Shown here: positions 54,612 to 64,000 of the stretch, piece by piece
How positions within the stretch are numbered: position 1 is the stretch's first letter
Layout: the number at the start of each line of letters is the position of its first letter
From: Corella eumyota
Lineage: Eukaryota; Chordata; Ascidiacea; Phlebobranchia; Corellidae
Assembly (NCBI GenBank): GCA_963082875.1
Contig: OY720103.1
Span: forward strand, 7,564,001 to 7,628,000
Direction of reading: 5' to 3'
Length of the DNA: 64,000 bases
Translations under genes and position numbers: made by a program
Notes under the pieces: generated by a model
Database searches by the model: none
What the model saw: the letters and a program-made list of their open reading frames with translations, nothing else
Told to the model about the DNA's origin: nothing

Positions 54612-55783
54612 GTTCCATGTCAATTCAACCCGTGGATAAATCAACCCGAGGACAACCCAACACCGGACAACTTGATCCGCGGATAAATCAACGCCGAAAC
54701 AGCTCGTGACCAAGTAGACACATAACTTTTGAATGTTTTGCACGTTAGTTAGCAGTTTTACAATTCAAAACAAAATATAGCATTACTTCGCGCGGGGCCA
54801 AAAAAAAAAACAGATTTAAATGAACTAATAAAATGCTGTATAATTACAATTGGCAGAACATATCTTATTTAAAAAACACAGAGCAGGTTTATTAGTAATC
54901 TATCATATTGAAATCAAAATTAATATTAGAATTTTGAAGACTATTTTAAATAAAGTAAGCCAGTCTCATGGAAAAGTTTTAAATTGTAGGAGTCTCAGAG
55001 GGGGGTGATGATGAAGGACAAGAGTATTTACGAAGCAAGGCAATTGCAGAAGAAAGATATGTGTTTTTACGTTTGTTTCTGCTTTATTGTAAATAAGGAC
55101 ATAATAAAGTACGATTTAAGACTAGTTTAACACAAAAAAAAACTAAACCAGGTTGCACTTCTGTAATTAATTTAGTTATCATTTTATTGGCACTTATTAT
55201 TTCATTTGAAAAGGCAGATTTTAGGAATTAGTTAATGGATACTTAGGGTCGAATGCAGAAAGTCGAGTTAACGTTAACCCGAATTAAAATCGCGAGTTAA
55301 ATTTTTTTGTTATGCAGAAAGTATGGTTAAGCTAATTTGAGGTTAAATCACAAGTTAAGTCACAACTTTAACTCGAGATTTTAACCCGACGTGACGGCTG
55401 GGTTAAACCTGAGTTAACAGCCTAACGCCAGCCTAAAGTCAGTTTAGAATTACACGTCAGAAAGTCGGACGTCGTTTAGAAAGTGTTATTGTTATTTTAT
55501 TCGGCTAACTTGGTTTTAAAAGTTACAAAAATGTTATCTAGTTAACGAAAGAATAATAAAAAAAAGTAGTTTTATGCGTTAGGCAGCTTTAAGCTTGTGT
55601 TGCCTGCGGATTGGCAGACGGCGGTTACAAAACGTTAGGCCGACAACTGCGCTTTTTAGGCTTAAATAATGTCAGCTTTAAAACAGGCTTATTTGCTTTC
55701 AAAATTAAAAGTTTAACATTTTTGTTATGTAGTGAAATATAAATAGAATCCTTCGGTAAAATTTAAGAGTAATTTTTAAAAAA

Positions 55784-56799
55784 ATGGAAGTTATTCTTTT
55801 TCTTGATCAACTGCCTTGTGAAGAAGCACAGAGACAACCGATGATTTCGATAATGCGTCCAATTCCAATTAAAAATAACCCATTTACTGTTTTAGATGAA
55901 ACTCAATTTAAAGCAAGATATCGATTTTCGAAAGTAGTAGTACATAATCTTTTTTCTATCATTTCTTCGATGGTGCAAGTCTGAACACATGCAGTTTCCC
56001 CTATTATACAACTTTTAATAACCCTTCGCTTTTATGCAACCGGGCATTTTCAAAAAAGTGATGGGGATCTTCTTGAATACCACCAGTCCACTGCCTGCAG
56101 GATAATTCACTCAATAAGCAAAATCATAGCTGCAAAACATAAATATTTTATAAAGTTTCCTTCAAACTTAACTGAAGTTAAACAAAAATTTCACTCAATT
56201 GCTGGTTTTCCTGGTATTGTTGGTGCAATTGACTGCACACACATTCCCATAGTTTCACCTGGTGGGGACCAAGCTAAACTCTTTGGAAATAGAAAAGGTT
56301 ATTTTTCTGTTAATGTCCAGTGTGTGATGCTGAACTATTAATAACTAACATTGTAGCAAATTGGCCTGGATCAACCCATGATAGCAGAATTTTTGATAAT
56401 AGCAGACTTTCTGTAATGTTAAATACTAACAGGATGGAGGGAATTTTATTTGGTAATGGGGGATATCCATGCCGAAAATATATTTTAACTCCACTTGCTA
56501 ACCCAATCACAGCAGCTGAGCAAAAATACAACCGCTCTCACATCAAAACTCGAAGCTCGATTGAGCGATGTTTTGGTGTGATGAAACAAAGATTTCGCTG
56601 TCTTCGAATCCCGTTACGTACTAAATTGCAAAATTCTGCCATTATTGTTGCTTGCATCCATAATTTTGTTATCAAACATAACGACATCATATTACCTTCT
56701 ATTCCTTATTCCGAAGAACCTTCTGTTGAATCTATTCCAGCTACTCGTGGTGGTAATTATCTTCGACAACACAATATATCACAATTTTTTACTTCATAA
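55784..56799 (+). pseudogene. HARBI1-like transposase of Harbinger B
   Basis: DDE_Tnp_4 nuclease, ~340 residues as usual for the family. N-terminal NNPFTVLDETQFKARYRFSK, GIVGAIDCTHIPIVSPGG (first Asp), WPGSTHDSRIFDNSRLS (second Asp), LFGNGGYPCRKYILTP, RSSIERCFGVMKQRFRCLR (Glu), and a C-terminus ending QHNISQFFTS. An in-frame TGA follows codon 66 (55982) and the frame shifts near 56320; otherwise the gene is complete. The usual GDSGYP reads GNGGYP. Cuts the element at its terminal repeats when intact. Confidence 0.9.
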
Positions 56800-57229
56800 T
56801 TCTTTTTTTTGTGTTTCCTTGTAATTTTGTTATAGTTTAGTTTTTAAATTTTTTAAGAAATATTATAACTGTATTTATAATTTTTAATAAAACTGTATGT
56901 ACTGTGTATATCTATATTTATTTAATTTTTCTTTGTAGTAGTAATTTGTTATAATTAGAATTTTATTTTTACAATTCATACTAATAATTTGTTGTAATAT
57001 AGTATATATATTATCGTTTTTTATGGTAAATATTTATAATTTATAGTAGTACTTTATTTATGTATTGTTTTCATCTTTAAATAAAAATAAAACAGGTTTA
57101 AATTTGTGATAAAATTTATTTAGAAAAAACATAAAATAATAATTAAAAGGTGAAAAACAGAAATAAAATTAAAATAATATTTACTTATTCCACAATTTCG
57201 TTTTTAAGGCGTAGTTTTTCATTTGGTGT

Positions 57230-57478
57230 TCAACTTCCTTTCATTGATGTTCCTTTTTCTTCCACTTTTGTTTCCTTTCCTTCAACTCTTGTTCTCTTTC
57301 TTTTCACTCTTATTCTCTTTCTTTCCATATTTATTGGAACTTTACATCCTCTGTTTTTTGTAACGGTAACAGGATCAGTTTTTTTACATTCTACAAAGTT
57401 AATGAACCTATTGGTATCTTCGTTTAAAATATTTATGAGTGTAGTTGCCTGTCATCGTAATTACAGACGCTAGCAGGA
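57230..57478 (-). pseudogene. Myb-like protein C-terminal relic of Harbinger B
   Basis: On the minus strand an open frame reads LINILNEDTNRFINFVECKK, then a lysine/arginine/glutamate-rich stretch (ERKRIRVKRKRTRVEGKE) and a stop. Position and composition match the C-terminal coiled coil of the Harbinger partner protein. The DNA-binding domain is not found. Confidence 0.45.
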
Positions 57479-57814
57479 GACGGTCGTGCTTGAATAATTT
57501 TTAAATTTTGATTGTTACGCGTGCCCTGTCACAATCGCTTAATTATTACTCGAAAAAAAATTGGCCTAACAACAGGTTAACCCAGAGTTCAATTTAGTTT
57601 CTGCATACCAACAAAAGTTTTAACCCGAGATTTGTTAACCTCGGGTTAGTTAACTCGAGAGTAGCGTTAACCTGGGATTAATTTAACTTGACTTTCTGCA
57701 TTCGACCCTTAGAAGAACCCTTACATAATATCATATTTAAAACGAAATTAACATACAATATAAATTTTAGATTATTATAAAAAAAAAATTAAGTTATGGA
57801 ATATAAATTGACAA

Positions 57815-59107
57815 AGTTTCAGAGGGGAGGGGATGTTCTTATTTTTAAACTCCTTTAGAAGTAAGGCAGTTGCTGGAGGAAGATTTAGGTGAAGATGCAG
57901 GAAATACCACCAGTTTAATTGTTTAGCTACGTTAACCACTGAGGGCAATAATGTAGCTGGCACTCATTGCCACAGTGGGGACAGCACACAAACCGAGGTA
58001 ACCATTTTAAAAGCATAGGTGAAGCAATCTGCTTCTAATAATAGATTTAGCTCCACCTGCAACATTTTAGCAAGCAACATTGCAGATATAGACAACAATG
58101 TTTTGGCAAGACTTCCCAAAAAGTCAGCATTAGAAAGATGGCAATACGCTTAAAAAGTAAAGGCGCAACTGCTTCTCCATTATCTATTCATTTTGAAATA
58201 CCTGAATGTTATAAGGACATTATTTTTTTTGATTCTGGCCTAGCAGAAAACGACCTCATTCTTGGAATTGGTTGTATGGATGTTTTTTCCCATTTGGATT
58301 GGGGGACGTGGTTTGCAGATGGCACATTCGATGTTGTCCCAACTGTTTTTTTCAACTGTACACAATACACGGAAAAATTGGCAATTCTTATCCACCACTT
58401 ATTTACTTTTTATTACCTAACAAAACAGACATTACTTACCGACGAATGCTTCAAATTCTAAAAGATTTGCAGGCAAACACAGCTCCACAAAAAGTTTATG
58501 TTGACTTTGAAGTTGCTGCCGTTAATGCCTTCAAGCGGGAATATCCCACTGCAGAAATAAGCTGCTGTTATTTTCATTTATCTCAATCTGTAATAAGAAA
58601 CACAACAGAATTGGGTATGAAGAAAAGGTATGAAACTAACAATGAGTTTCAAATTCTGGTAAAATCTTTACCTGCTTTGGCATTTGTTCCAAAGACAGAC
58701 TTGCGTCAAATGTTTGAACAATTGGCAGGAGTCTTTCCTGATGAACCTAAATGTAATGATTTACTTATTTATTTTGCAAATAATTACATTACCGGATTTA
58801 CATTTGGTCAACAAGCTAGAGAACCAAGGTTCCCTCCAGCAACAACAAATTGTGTGGAAGGTTACGATAATTCGCTTCGCAGTTTGTTTCTTTGTGCTCA
58901 CCCAACTGTTTGGTTTTTGTTTGATGGCCTTCAGCGTGATATGGCTCCTCATAGTCTAACAGTGTAAAATGCAAAAGTCCAAAACCTGGAAAGATCAAGG
59001 AACAAATATATCGATTTGGCAAATAGACTTGCAAGGAAAGTGACCAATTATACTAATGAAGCTGATAAAATAGCTTATCTCCGTGCAAATGCACATATGC
59101 AGTCTTA
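57815..59107 (+). pseudogene. MULE transposase with FLYWCH-like N-terminus, decayed
   Basis: 57850-57960 retains FLYWCH-like zinc-finger text (FLRSKAVAGGRFR, then CLATLTTEGNNVAGTHCHSG). 58138-58330 (IHFEIPECYKDIIFFDSG, WGTWFADGTFDVVP) leads into the MULE catalytic domain: QLYTIHGKIGNSYPP, LLPNKTDITYRRML and VYVDFEVAAVNAFKREYP, with the metal-binding acidic residues in FADGTF and VDFE. CCYFHLSQSVIRN, ATTNCVEGYDNSLRS and ARKVTNYTNEADKIAYL complete it to the TAA at 59105. A frame change near 58340 and stops near 58150 and 58966 break it. Related to Mutator-like transposases abundant in invertebrates. Confidence 0.85.
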
Positions 59108-59194
59108 AAATAAAAAAATATTAAACACAAACATAACATTGTGTACGTTTGTTATTTATTATTGTGTTGTAATTACTTTTTTTGGGCAATACTT

Positions 59195-59405
59195 AAAGGG
59201 AAAACAGGGAGGGAGGGAGGGAAGCTCTTAAACGAGGAAAGAAGGGGATAAGGAGCTTAAGGAAAAGTATTTTGCAGTTATTTTTAGTAAGCAACATTAA
59301 TTGTCCTTCACATTGTTCTGACTTTTAGCAATGACAATTCCCACTACTTTATAAAAAAACTTTCCCTTGAGCCCCTCCTTTCCTCCCTGTCTTCCCTTCA
59401 CACCC
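59195..59405. repeat. inverted purine/pyrimidine tract
   Basis: An AGGGAAAACAGGGAGG tract at ~59198 (with GGGAGG reiterated) and a pyrimidine tract at ~59368-59405 (TTTCCTCCCTGTCTTCCC) are imperfect complements about 150 bp apart, able to form a hairpin or triplex-type structure. Non-coding. Confidence 0.5.
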
Positions 59406-59699
59406 TTCTTTACTTCTTTCAATCATTGTATATAATAAATTTAAGTCAAACACCTTTTTGTCTGAAAAAAATTACAAAAATTTAAGTTATACCTTAGCTG
59501 GTTTGTTTTTGTATTCTGAATTGTCAATAAGAAATAAGGTTTTTTAATTTCTTTTGAGTAATACCTAATAATTTGTATAGTATCTAAAATATTCGTTAAC
59601 ATGTCAGCCAGCATGTCGACTTCTGTAAAGTTAGACAGATTAAAGATAGTTCGCGGGTTGAGTTGACCGGCCACCGTCAAAATATTGTTTAGGTTCAAA

Positions 59700-60555
59700 A
59701 TGAATTAAAGCATAAAACTTTCAGGAGGCTGTAGTGTATTTTCATCCGCGAGACATGGGTATTCTATGACTAAAGATTTAGTTATCTGATTAAGCTCCTG
59801 AATATATGGGTACCAATTAATTACAGATGTTTCAGATATCATAGCACGTATGGTTACCCTAACTAGACGATGTTATATTTCAATGGAAATGTTTTCTACC
59901 ATGGTAATATTTAACACATCACTTAAAGCAACGGAACTGATTTGGAAAGTGAAATTGTATCTGTAGTTGTTTTTGTATCACTTTTCTAATTATTAAGTCT
60001 TAAACCAAAAACAATTACAAAAGTAGAAAAAGTAAATCCACGTGCTTTATAAAATTTTGCCAAAAATTAAAGCAATTTCATATCGGTGAAAGTCTGCTTA
60101 AAGTTTGAGCTGATTTTAAAATTTAAAAAAGGATCACCATTAAAAAGTTTAAAAAACAAAAAACATTTATGTAGTTATAATAGCAACCTATAAGGGCTAT
60201 TATCCAGTATTTTTCAGAACAACCAGGCTTACTTTTGTAATAATTTTCCATAGTTTTGCCCTTTTCAATAAGTTGTCATTTTCTGGAAATATATCCCGTA
60301 GAGAGTCGTAGCACAGCATTTTGAAGTTTTCATCATTATTTATTTCCAAATCTAGTAAAAATTTGGATCACGTATGTTGTCCGGCTCTAAACAAAACAAC
60401 GTTGCGTTTTACGTAGGAGAGAATTTAGGAGGACCGTAGTGTAGTTATGTTTTGTGTCGAATTTTTATGTGTTCTTTCCTGTTATTTGTATTGCCTTATT
60501 TTTTGTCTTATCGCCAAAACTTTATTGTGACATCATAAAAGCAACACAATCTTAT
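59700..60555. other. AT-rich intergenic stretch
   Basis: No gene or repeat recognised. Confidence 0.4.
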
Positions 60556-60559
60556 TTGG

Positions 60560-61365
60560 AGGTGTAAAGAAAGGTTTTAAAAATGTGCAACATTATTTAG
60601 ACAAAATAAAAAGGCATAAAAAATCAAAAATGCATATCAGCAATGCACTTCCATATAGCTTACTAGGAACAGTGGATATTCAGTCACAGATTAGTGTAGG
60701 ACACAGCTTATCTGTTGAGAGGCACAATGAAACTGTTAAAAAGAATATACATATTCTCAACCTCATTGTTGACTGCTTAAAATTTTGTTGAGTACATGAA
60801 AAAAAAGATTCCTTCAACCGAGGTATATTTTTGTATTTATTGCGGCAGATGGCAAAATCGGATAACATTTGAAAAGTGCAGCAGTGAATAAATACACATC
60901 CAAGACGATCCAAACTGAACTTTTAGATTGCATGTTTACTGTGTATAGAAATACACTAGAAAAAGACATAGGTAATGCTGATTTTGTTGAGAACAGATAT
61001 TGCCAATCAATCACAATTTGCAAGACTTCTTACATTGGTGGTGAATGGCTTTCCCGTTAAAACGGTTTTTGTCATATTATGAAGCTGTTGATCTAAAGGA
61101 AAAACTTATTGCTCAGACATGTGATGGTGCATCTGTTATAAGTGGCAGAAAAAATGCAGGAATCTTTTTCCAATGCCACATTTGTGCACTGTTATGCCCA
61201 TTAACTTAACTTAATACTGAAGCATGCCTGCCAAGATATTAAAAACATTAAGTTGTTTTTTGCCAACTTGTCTGAATTCTCAACCTTTTTTTCTATGTCT
61301 CCGAAACGTTTAGATGTGTTACGATCAGTTCGTGAAAAACGACTGCCAAGACCATGTGAAACCAA
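60560..61365 (+). pseudogene. hAT transposase fragment (TTF/ZMYM-like), decayed
   Basis: 60585-60791 reads VQHYLDKIKRHKKSKMHISN, then SVERHNETVKKNIHILNLI, and after the stop continues CGSHEKKDSFNRGIFLYL. 60869-61060 reads NKYTSKTIQTELLDCMFTVY, then DIGNADFVENRY. 61095-61160 in another frame gives EKLIAQTCDGASVISG, and 61240-61290 gives KLFFANLSEFSTFF. This order matches the N-terminal and catalytic regions of TTF-type hAT transposases. Stops at ~60790 and ~61058 and several frame changes make it dead. No terminal repeats found. Confidence 0.75.
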
Positions 61366-61580
61366 AATTTTTTTTTATAGCCCCCCTTGGGAACCGAGTT
61401 TATTGCGAACACATAAATAAATAAGAAAAAGGGATGAAAAAAAATTTAGAAGTAAAGTTGTGTTTGTTGTAAGACTGATACGTTTTTGGATTTGGAGTAT
61501 GATTTTTGGGGACTGTATACTTGTGATTGAGAAAGCTTAAGAGAAAAAAGTAAATAAACAATAGCTAGTTTACTTAAAGG

Positions 61581-61735
61581 CCCTTGCTAATTCTCTTGCA
61601 TACTTTAAGACCCTCACTAGTTCTCCCTTGTGTATGAGGTCATTGCTAATTCCCTCTTGTACTTCGTGGTTCTTGCTTATTCCCTTATGTGCTTTACAGT
61701 CCTTGCTAATTCTTTCTTGTATCTTATGGCTTAAG
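61581..61735. repeat. 30-bp minisatellite, five imperfect copies
   Basis: CCTTGCTAATTCTCTTGCA-like units start near 61582, 61612, 61641, 61671 and 61701 (spacing 30, 29, 30, 30). A 66-codon minus-strand frame across it merely mirrors the repeat. No evidence of coding. Confidence 0.8.
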
Positions 61736-61779
61736 TTTTTTTCAAGAACCATTAAATACAAGTAAACCATAAACTACAA

Positions 61780-63145
61780 TATTGTTATTTAATGAAAGGT
61801 ATCTTATATGTCATAACCACTTTGGCCTAGCCATCTATATGCCATACCAGCTCAACAGCATTTGCTTATGAATGTTAGAACAGGTAGAAAAAGGCAATCA
61901 GCAAATATAAAGAAATTTGTCAAACTTAAATTACAGCTAGCTTGCTTTTTGTGGTTTTGTTTACTATTTAAAGTTGGCGACCTTATGTCATATTACCAAA
62001 AACAAAGCAATGAAAAAACAACAAATAAAATTCTGTAAATTTTTTTATTAACGCATTATTAACTATCAAAAAATAAATTTAATCATAAAAATACTGTTAA
62101 AAAACCTAATCATAAAAAAACTTTCAAAGTCACAAAATGCTACAAATTTAATTATTAGTATAAACAACCCGATACAAATCTATCTTAAGTTCCATATAAA
62201 AATTGATTAATTTATATTGTGTTTAAGCTATTACCAATCAACGAATTATTAATGAGGATTTGCGATAACCAATAACAACATCTACCTTATAAGGAATTAA
62301 AAGCCAGCGATGCCGTTAAATAAAAACTTGTATTTGTATATAGCTAAATCACTTAACATTATCGTTAGGAAAAAAGCAATCTGAAAATTTAACGAAATTT
62401 GTTTTCATTTTTTTGCTGGCTTGCTTTTGTGGTTAAGTTTATGATGTTTTGTTATATCTTTAAATAGAAGCCCTTAGGTTATATTAAGGAGATTAAAATT
62501 CGAGTATTGTTTAGGTCAAAAATTAATCATCAAATTATTTATTGTGTAATTACAATAAATAATATTCCAACTGGCAATTTAAAACAAATCTATTAAAAAA
62601 TAACAAACGTGTGCGGTTTAAAATTCAACCGTTGCCGTAAAAATACAAATTAAGCATTTGTTGCACCCTCCTATATGTTTTACACATGATCGCACACAAC
62701 AACATCGTCAATAATAACATCATTAACTTGATCACTAGATAGCGCAAACCTTACAACCGATTTATTAAGATAGTTACACCAAGTATGAATTTTGCGTTCA
62801 AATTTAACTTTTAAATTACCAATACAATTCATTATAAGACCTGTTAACTTTCACTAAATTGTGCTTTCATTAATATTGGTGTTAATTTAATTTTGAGTAT
62901 TGTTTGTTACTTTAATGTTTTATTTATATAATGAAAGGTATGTCATATGTTATAACCACTTTAGCCCAGCAATCAATATCCCATTTCAGCCCAACAGCAT
63001 TTGCTTATAAATGTTAAAACAGGTAGAAAAGAGCAATCTGCAATGTAAAGGAATTTGTCGAACTTAAATTACATCTAGCTCATTTTTTGTGGTTATGTTT
63101 TCTATTCATAATAAATGCCCCTAGGTCATATTTACTTAAATTATG
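61780..63145. repeat. repeated ~220-bp block, two good copies and one partial
   Basis: 61793-62000 and 62930-63140 share AATGAAAGGTAT, ATAACCACTTT, CCCAACAGCATTTGCTTAT (with variants), AACAGGTAGAAAA and TTTGTCAAACTTAAATTACA. A partial copy lies at 62368-62490 (AAAAAGCAATCTG, TTGTGGTTAAGTTT). Copies are ~1137 bp apart. Non-coding; probably part of a decayed tandem or transposon. The spaces between hold no gene. Confidence 0.7.
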
Positions 63146-63419
63146 ATTTAATCTTATTATATTATTTAATAAATTCGCTGTAAAAAATCGTTTTATGGGT
63201 TATTTTGAATTAGCGAACTTGCCTGTAAGTATAAATATATTTCCTAACCCTGACTCTTTACCCACTATAGCATGCGCCCAAATGATTAAAAACATGTTGA
63301 CTGAAAACGACATCTTATTGAAATATTAGGTCAACATTTTTTTAAATTAATTTATGTGGCTTTCTTTTCCTAGGGGAGAGTTAAGGTATACTGTGGTCAA
63401 TGCAATAAGTTTAAACTGA

Positions 63420-64000
63420 AAGCGTGATGTAGCGGTAACAACACTTGCTACACCTTATAAAGTCGTGGGTTTAATCCCCACTGCTTTAATGCTGTAGCGC
63501 CTTTAAGTAAACGGTATAAACACTTGCTAAGCCAGCACTCAATCAGCAGTTTTATCAGACAATAATAATCATCTCAAACTGCAAAAAGCAAAAAGAGGTT
63601 GGTGTCACGTTTTAAACAAGTGTAGAGTCTAAAGACGTAACGGTGGAAACAAGTTTGACTGGCACTACTTTAAATGTCTATAGAAGGCCTTGTAGATTTG
63701 AAGTTATAATGACACAGTTTACTTAGCAAAATACGTTTATTAAACAACGGCAATAAGTATCTCAGCAATTTCAAACGCTGAGTGGTCCAGTTAACGGAAT
63801 GCGTACAGATTTTATAAACAACATGACAGTGTGATAAGGCTATAAGTCTGATAAGGTCAAAGTGCGATAAATCTATTGTTCAACTTTAAAGTTGTTAAAG
63901 TCGTATTATTGTTTCTACGGGAAAGGTGATTATTGATAACAATTACAGCTGTTAAGATAAAACAATTTGTGACAGTTTGGGAGTAACTGATGTTACTTTA
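63420..64000 (+). mobile_element. tRNA-derived SINE, copy 2, with an internal insertion
   Basis: The head AGCGTGATGTAGCGGTAA (A box) and GGGTTTAATCCCC (decayed B box), and the body TGTAGCGCCTTTAAGTAA, match the SINE at 14143. The match runs to ~63600 and resumes at ~63975 with the tail GTAACTGATGTTACT, so ~380 bp of other DNA lies inside. It runs to the window end. Confidence 0.75.

Larger units (their letters stand above)
55246..57708 (+). mobile_element. PIF/Harbinger transposon B, end to end (2463 bp)
   Basis: Terminal inverted repeats GGGTCGAATGCAGAAAGTC (55246) and its complement ending at 57708, extended by GTTAAC-rich subterminal repeats on both sides. It is flanked by TTA at 55243-55245 and TTA at 57709-57711, the 3-bp duplication typical of Harbinger. 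It contains a transposase on the plus strand and a Myb-like relic on the minus strand. The clear ends and few lesions indicate a fairly recent insertion. Confidence 0.93.
54612..59680 (+). mobile_element. MULE transposon, decayed, with a nested Harbinger
   Basis: A MULE transposase lies at 57815-59107. TGTCAATTCAACCCGTGG at 54625 and the complement of CGCGGGTTGAGTTGACCGGC at ~59651 agree at about 17 of 22 positions as possible terminal inverted repeats, giving a ~5.1 kb element of which 2463 bp is the inserted Harbinger. The coding part is certain; the termini are tentative. Confidence 0.6.

Noticed and set aside
57150-57473. 107-codon plus-strand hydrophobic ORF as a membrane protein
   Set aside because: It is the complement of a lysine/glutamate-rich coiled-coil relic of the Harbinger partner protein. 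The hydrophobicity is an antisense artefact.
61570-61770. 66-codon minus-strand ORF with repeated residues as a repeat protein
   Set aside because: It only mirrors a 30-bp minisatellite. Unit spacing includes a 29-bp step, so the frame is not maintained in register.
1-64000. CRISPR arrays, operons or bacterial genes
   Set aside because: No regularly spaced identical short repeats and no prokaryotic gene layout. Splice sites, SINEs and transposons show a eukaryote.

Overview
The window is AT-rich metazoan DNA packed with mobile elements. I see no ordinary host protein-coding gene. Evidence for an animal genome: tRNA-Gly genes of metazoan type, a tRNA-derived SINE, spliced PIF/Harbinger, MULE, hAT and probable EnSpm/CACTA DNA transposons, an L1/Tx1-like LINE and LTR-retroelement fossils. 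The base composition and transposon mix would fit an aquatic invertebrate such as a cnidarian or an arthropod; the sequence alone does not settle this.

Layout. 1-8.8 kb is the end of a tandem array of a ~2.4 kb unit. Each unit carries one tRNA-Gly(GCC) gene and decayed copies of tRNA-Glu(UUC) and tRNA-Lys(UUU), so it is an amplified tRNA cluster in which mainly Gly survives. 8.8-13.7 kb is a decayed two-gene DNA element. A SINE (14.1 kb), a Harbinger (15.0-17.0 kb), a 229-bp duplication and LTR and other relics follow up to 23.7 kb. A 5'-truncated LINE (23.7-25.5 kb) abuts the most interesting part.

25.5-33.2 kb is a cluster of three abutting parvovirus-like fossils (called 1A, 1B and 2). 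Together they show a Rep with HUH-like and SF3 helicase motifs, a VP1u-type phospholipase A2 protein, a short capsid protein of about 220 residues and identical-stem terminal hairpins. They also carry two small membrane-protein ORFs: one buried in another frame of the PLA2 gene, and one of 46 codons at the 3' end of rep with a PPxY motif. Both small ORFs occur in two diverged copies at the same length, and the base changes between copies point to protein-level selection on them. Copy 2 (28733-33159) has hairpins at both ends and looks nearly whole.

33.2-39.8 kb holds a third Harbinger with a five-exon Myb/SANT-like gene, two fragments of a SWIM/zinc-ribbon protein family and a retroelement leader. 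40-44 kb holds degenerate tRNA-like sequences and a hAT 5' end. 44.6-49.1 kb is a large imperfect palindrome built of ~120-bp AT-rich subrepeats. 54.6-59.7 kb is probably a MULE with a complete 2463-bp Harbinger (TIRs and TTA duplication visible) nested in it. 60.5-64 kb holds a decayed hAT, a 30-bp minisatellite, dispersed repeats and a second SINE copy.

Almost all coding signals are transposase or virus genes. The array tRNAs are the only clear candidates for host function.
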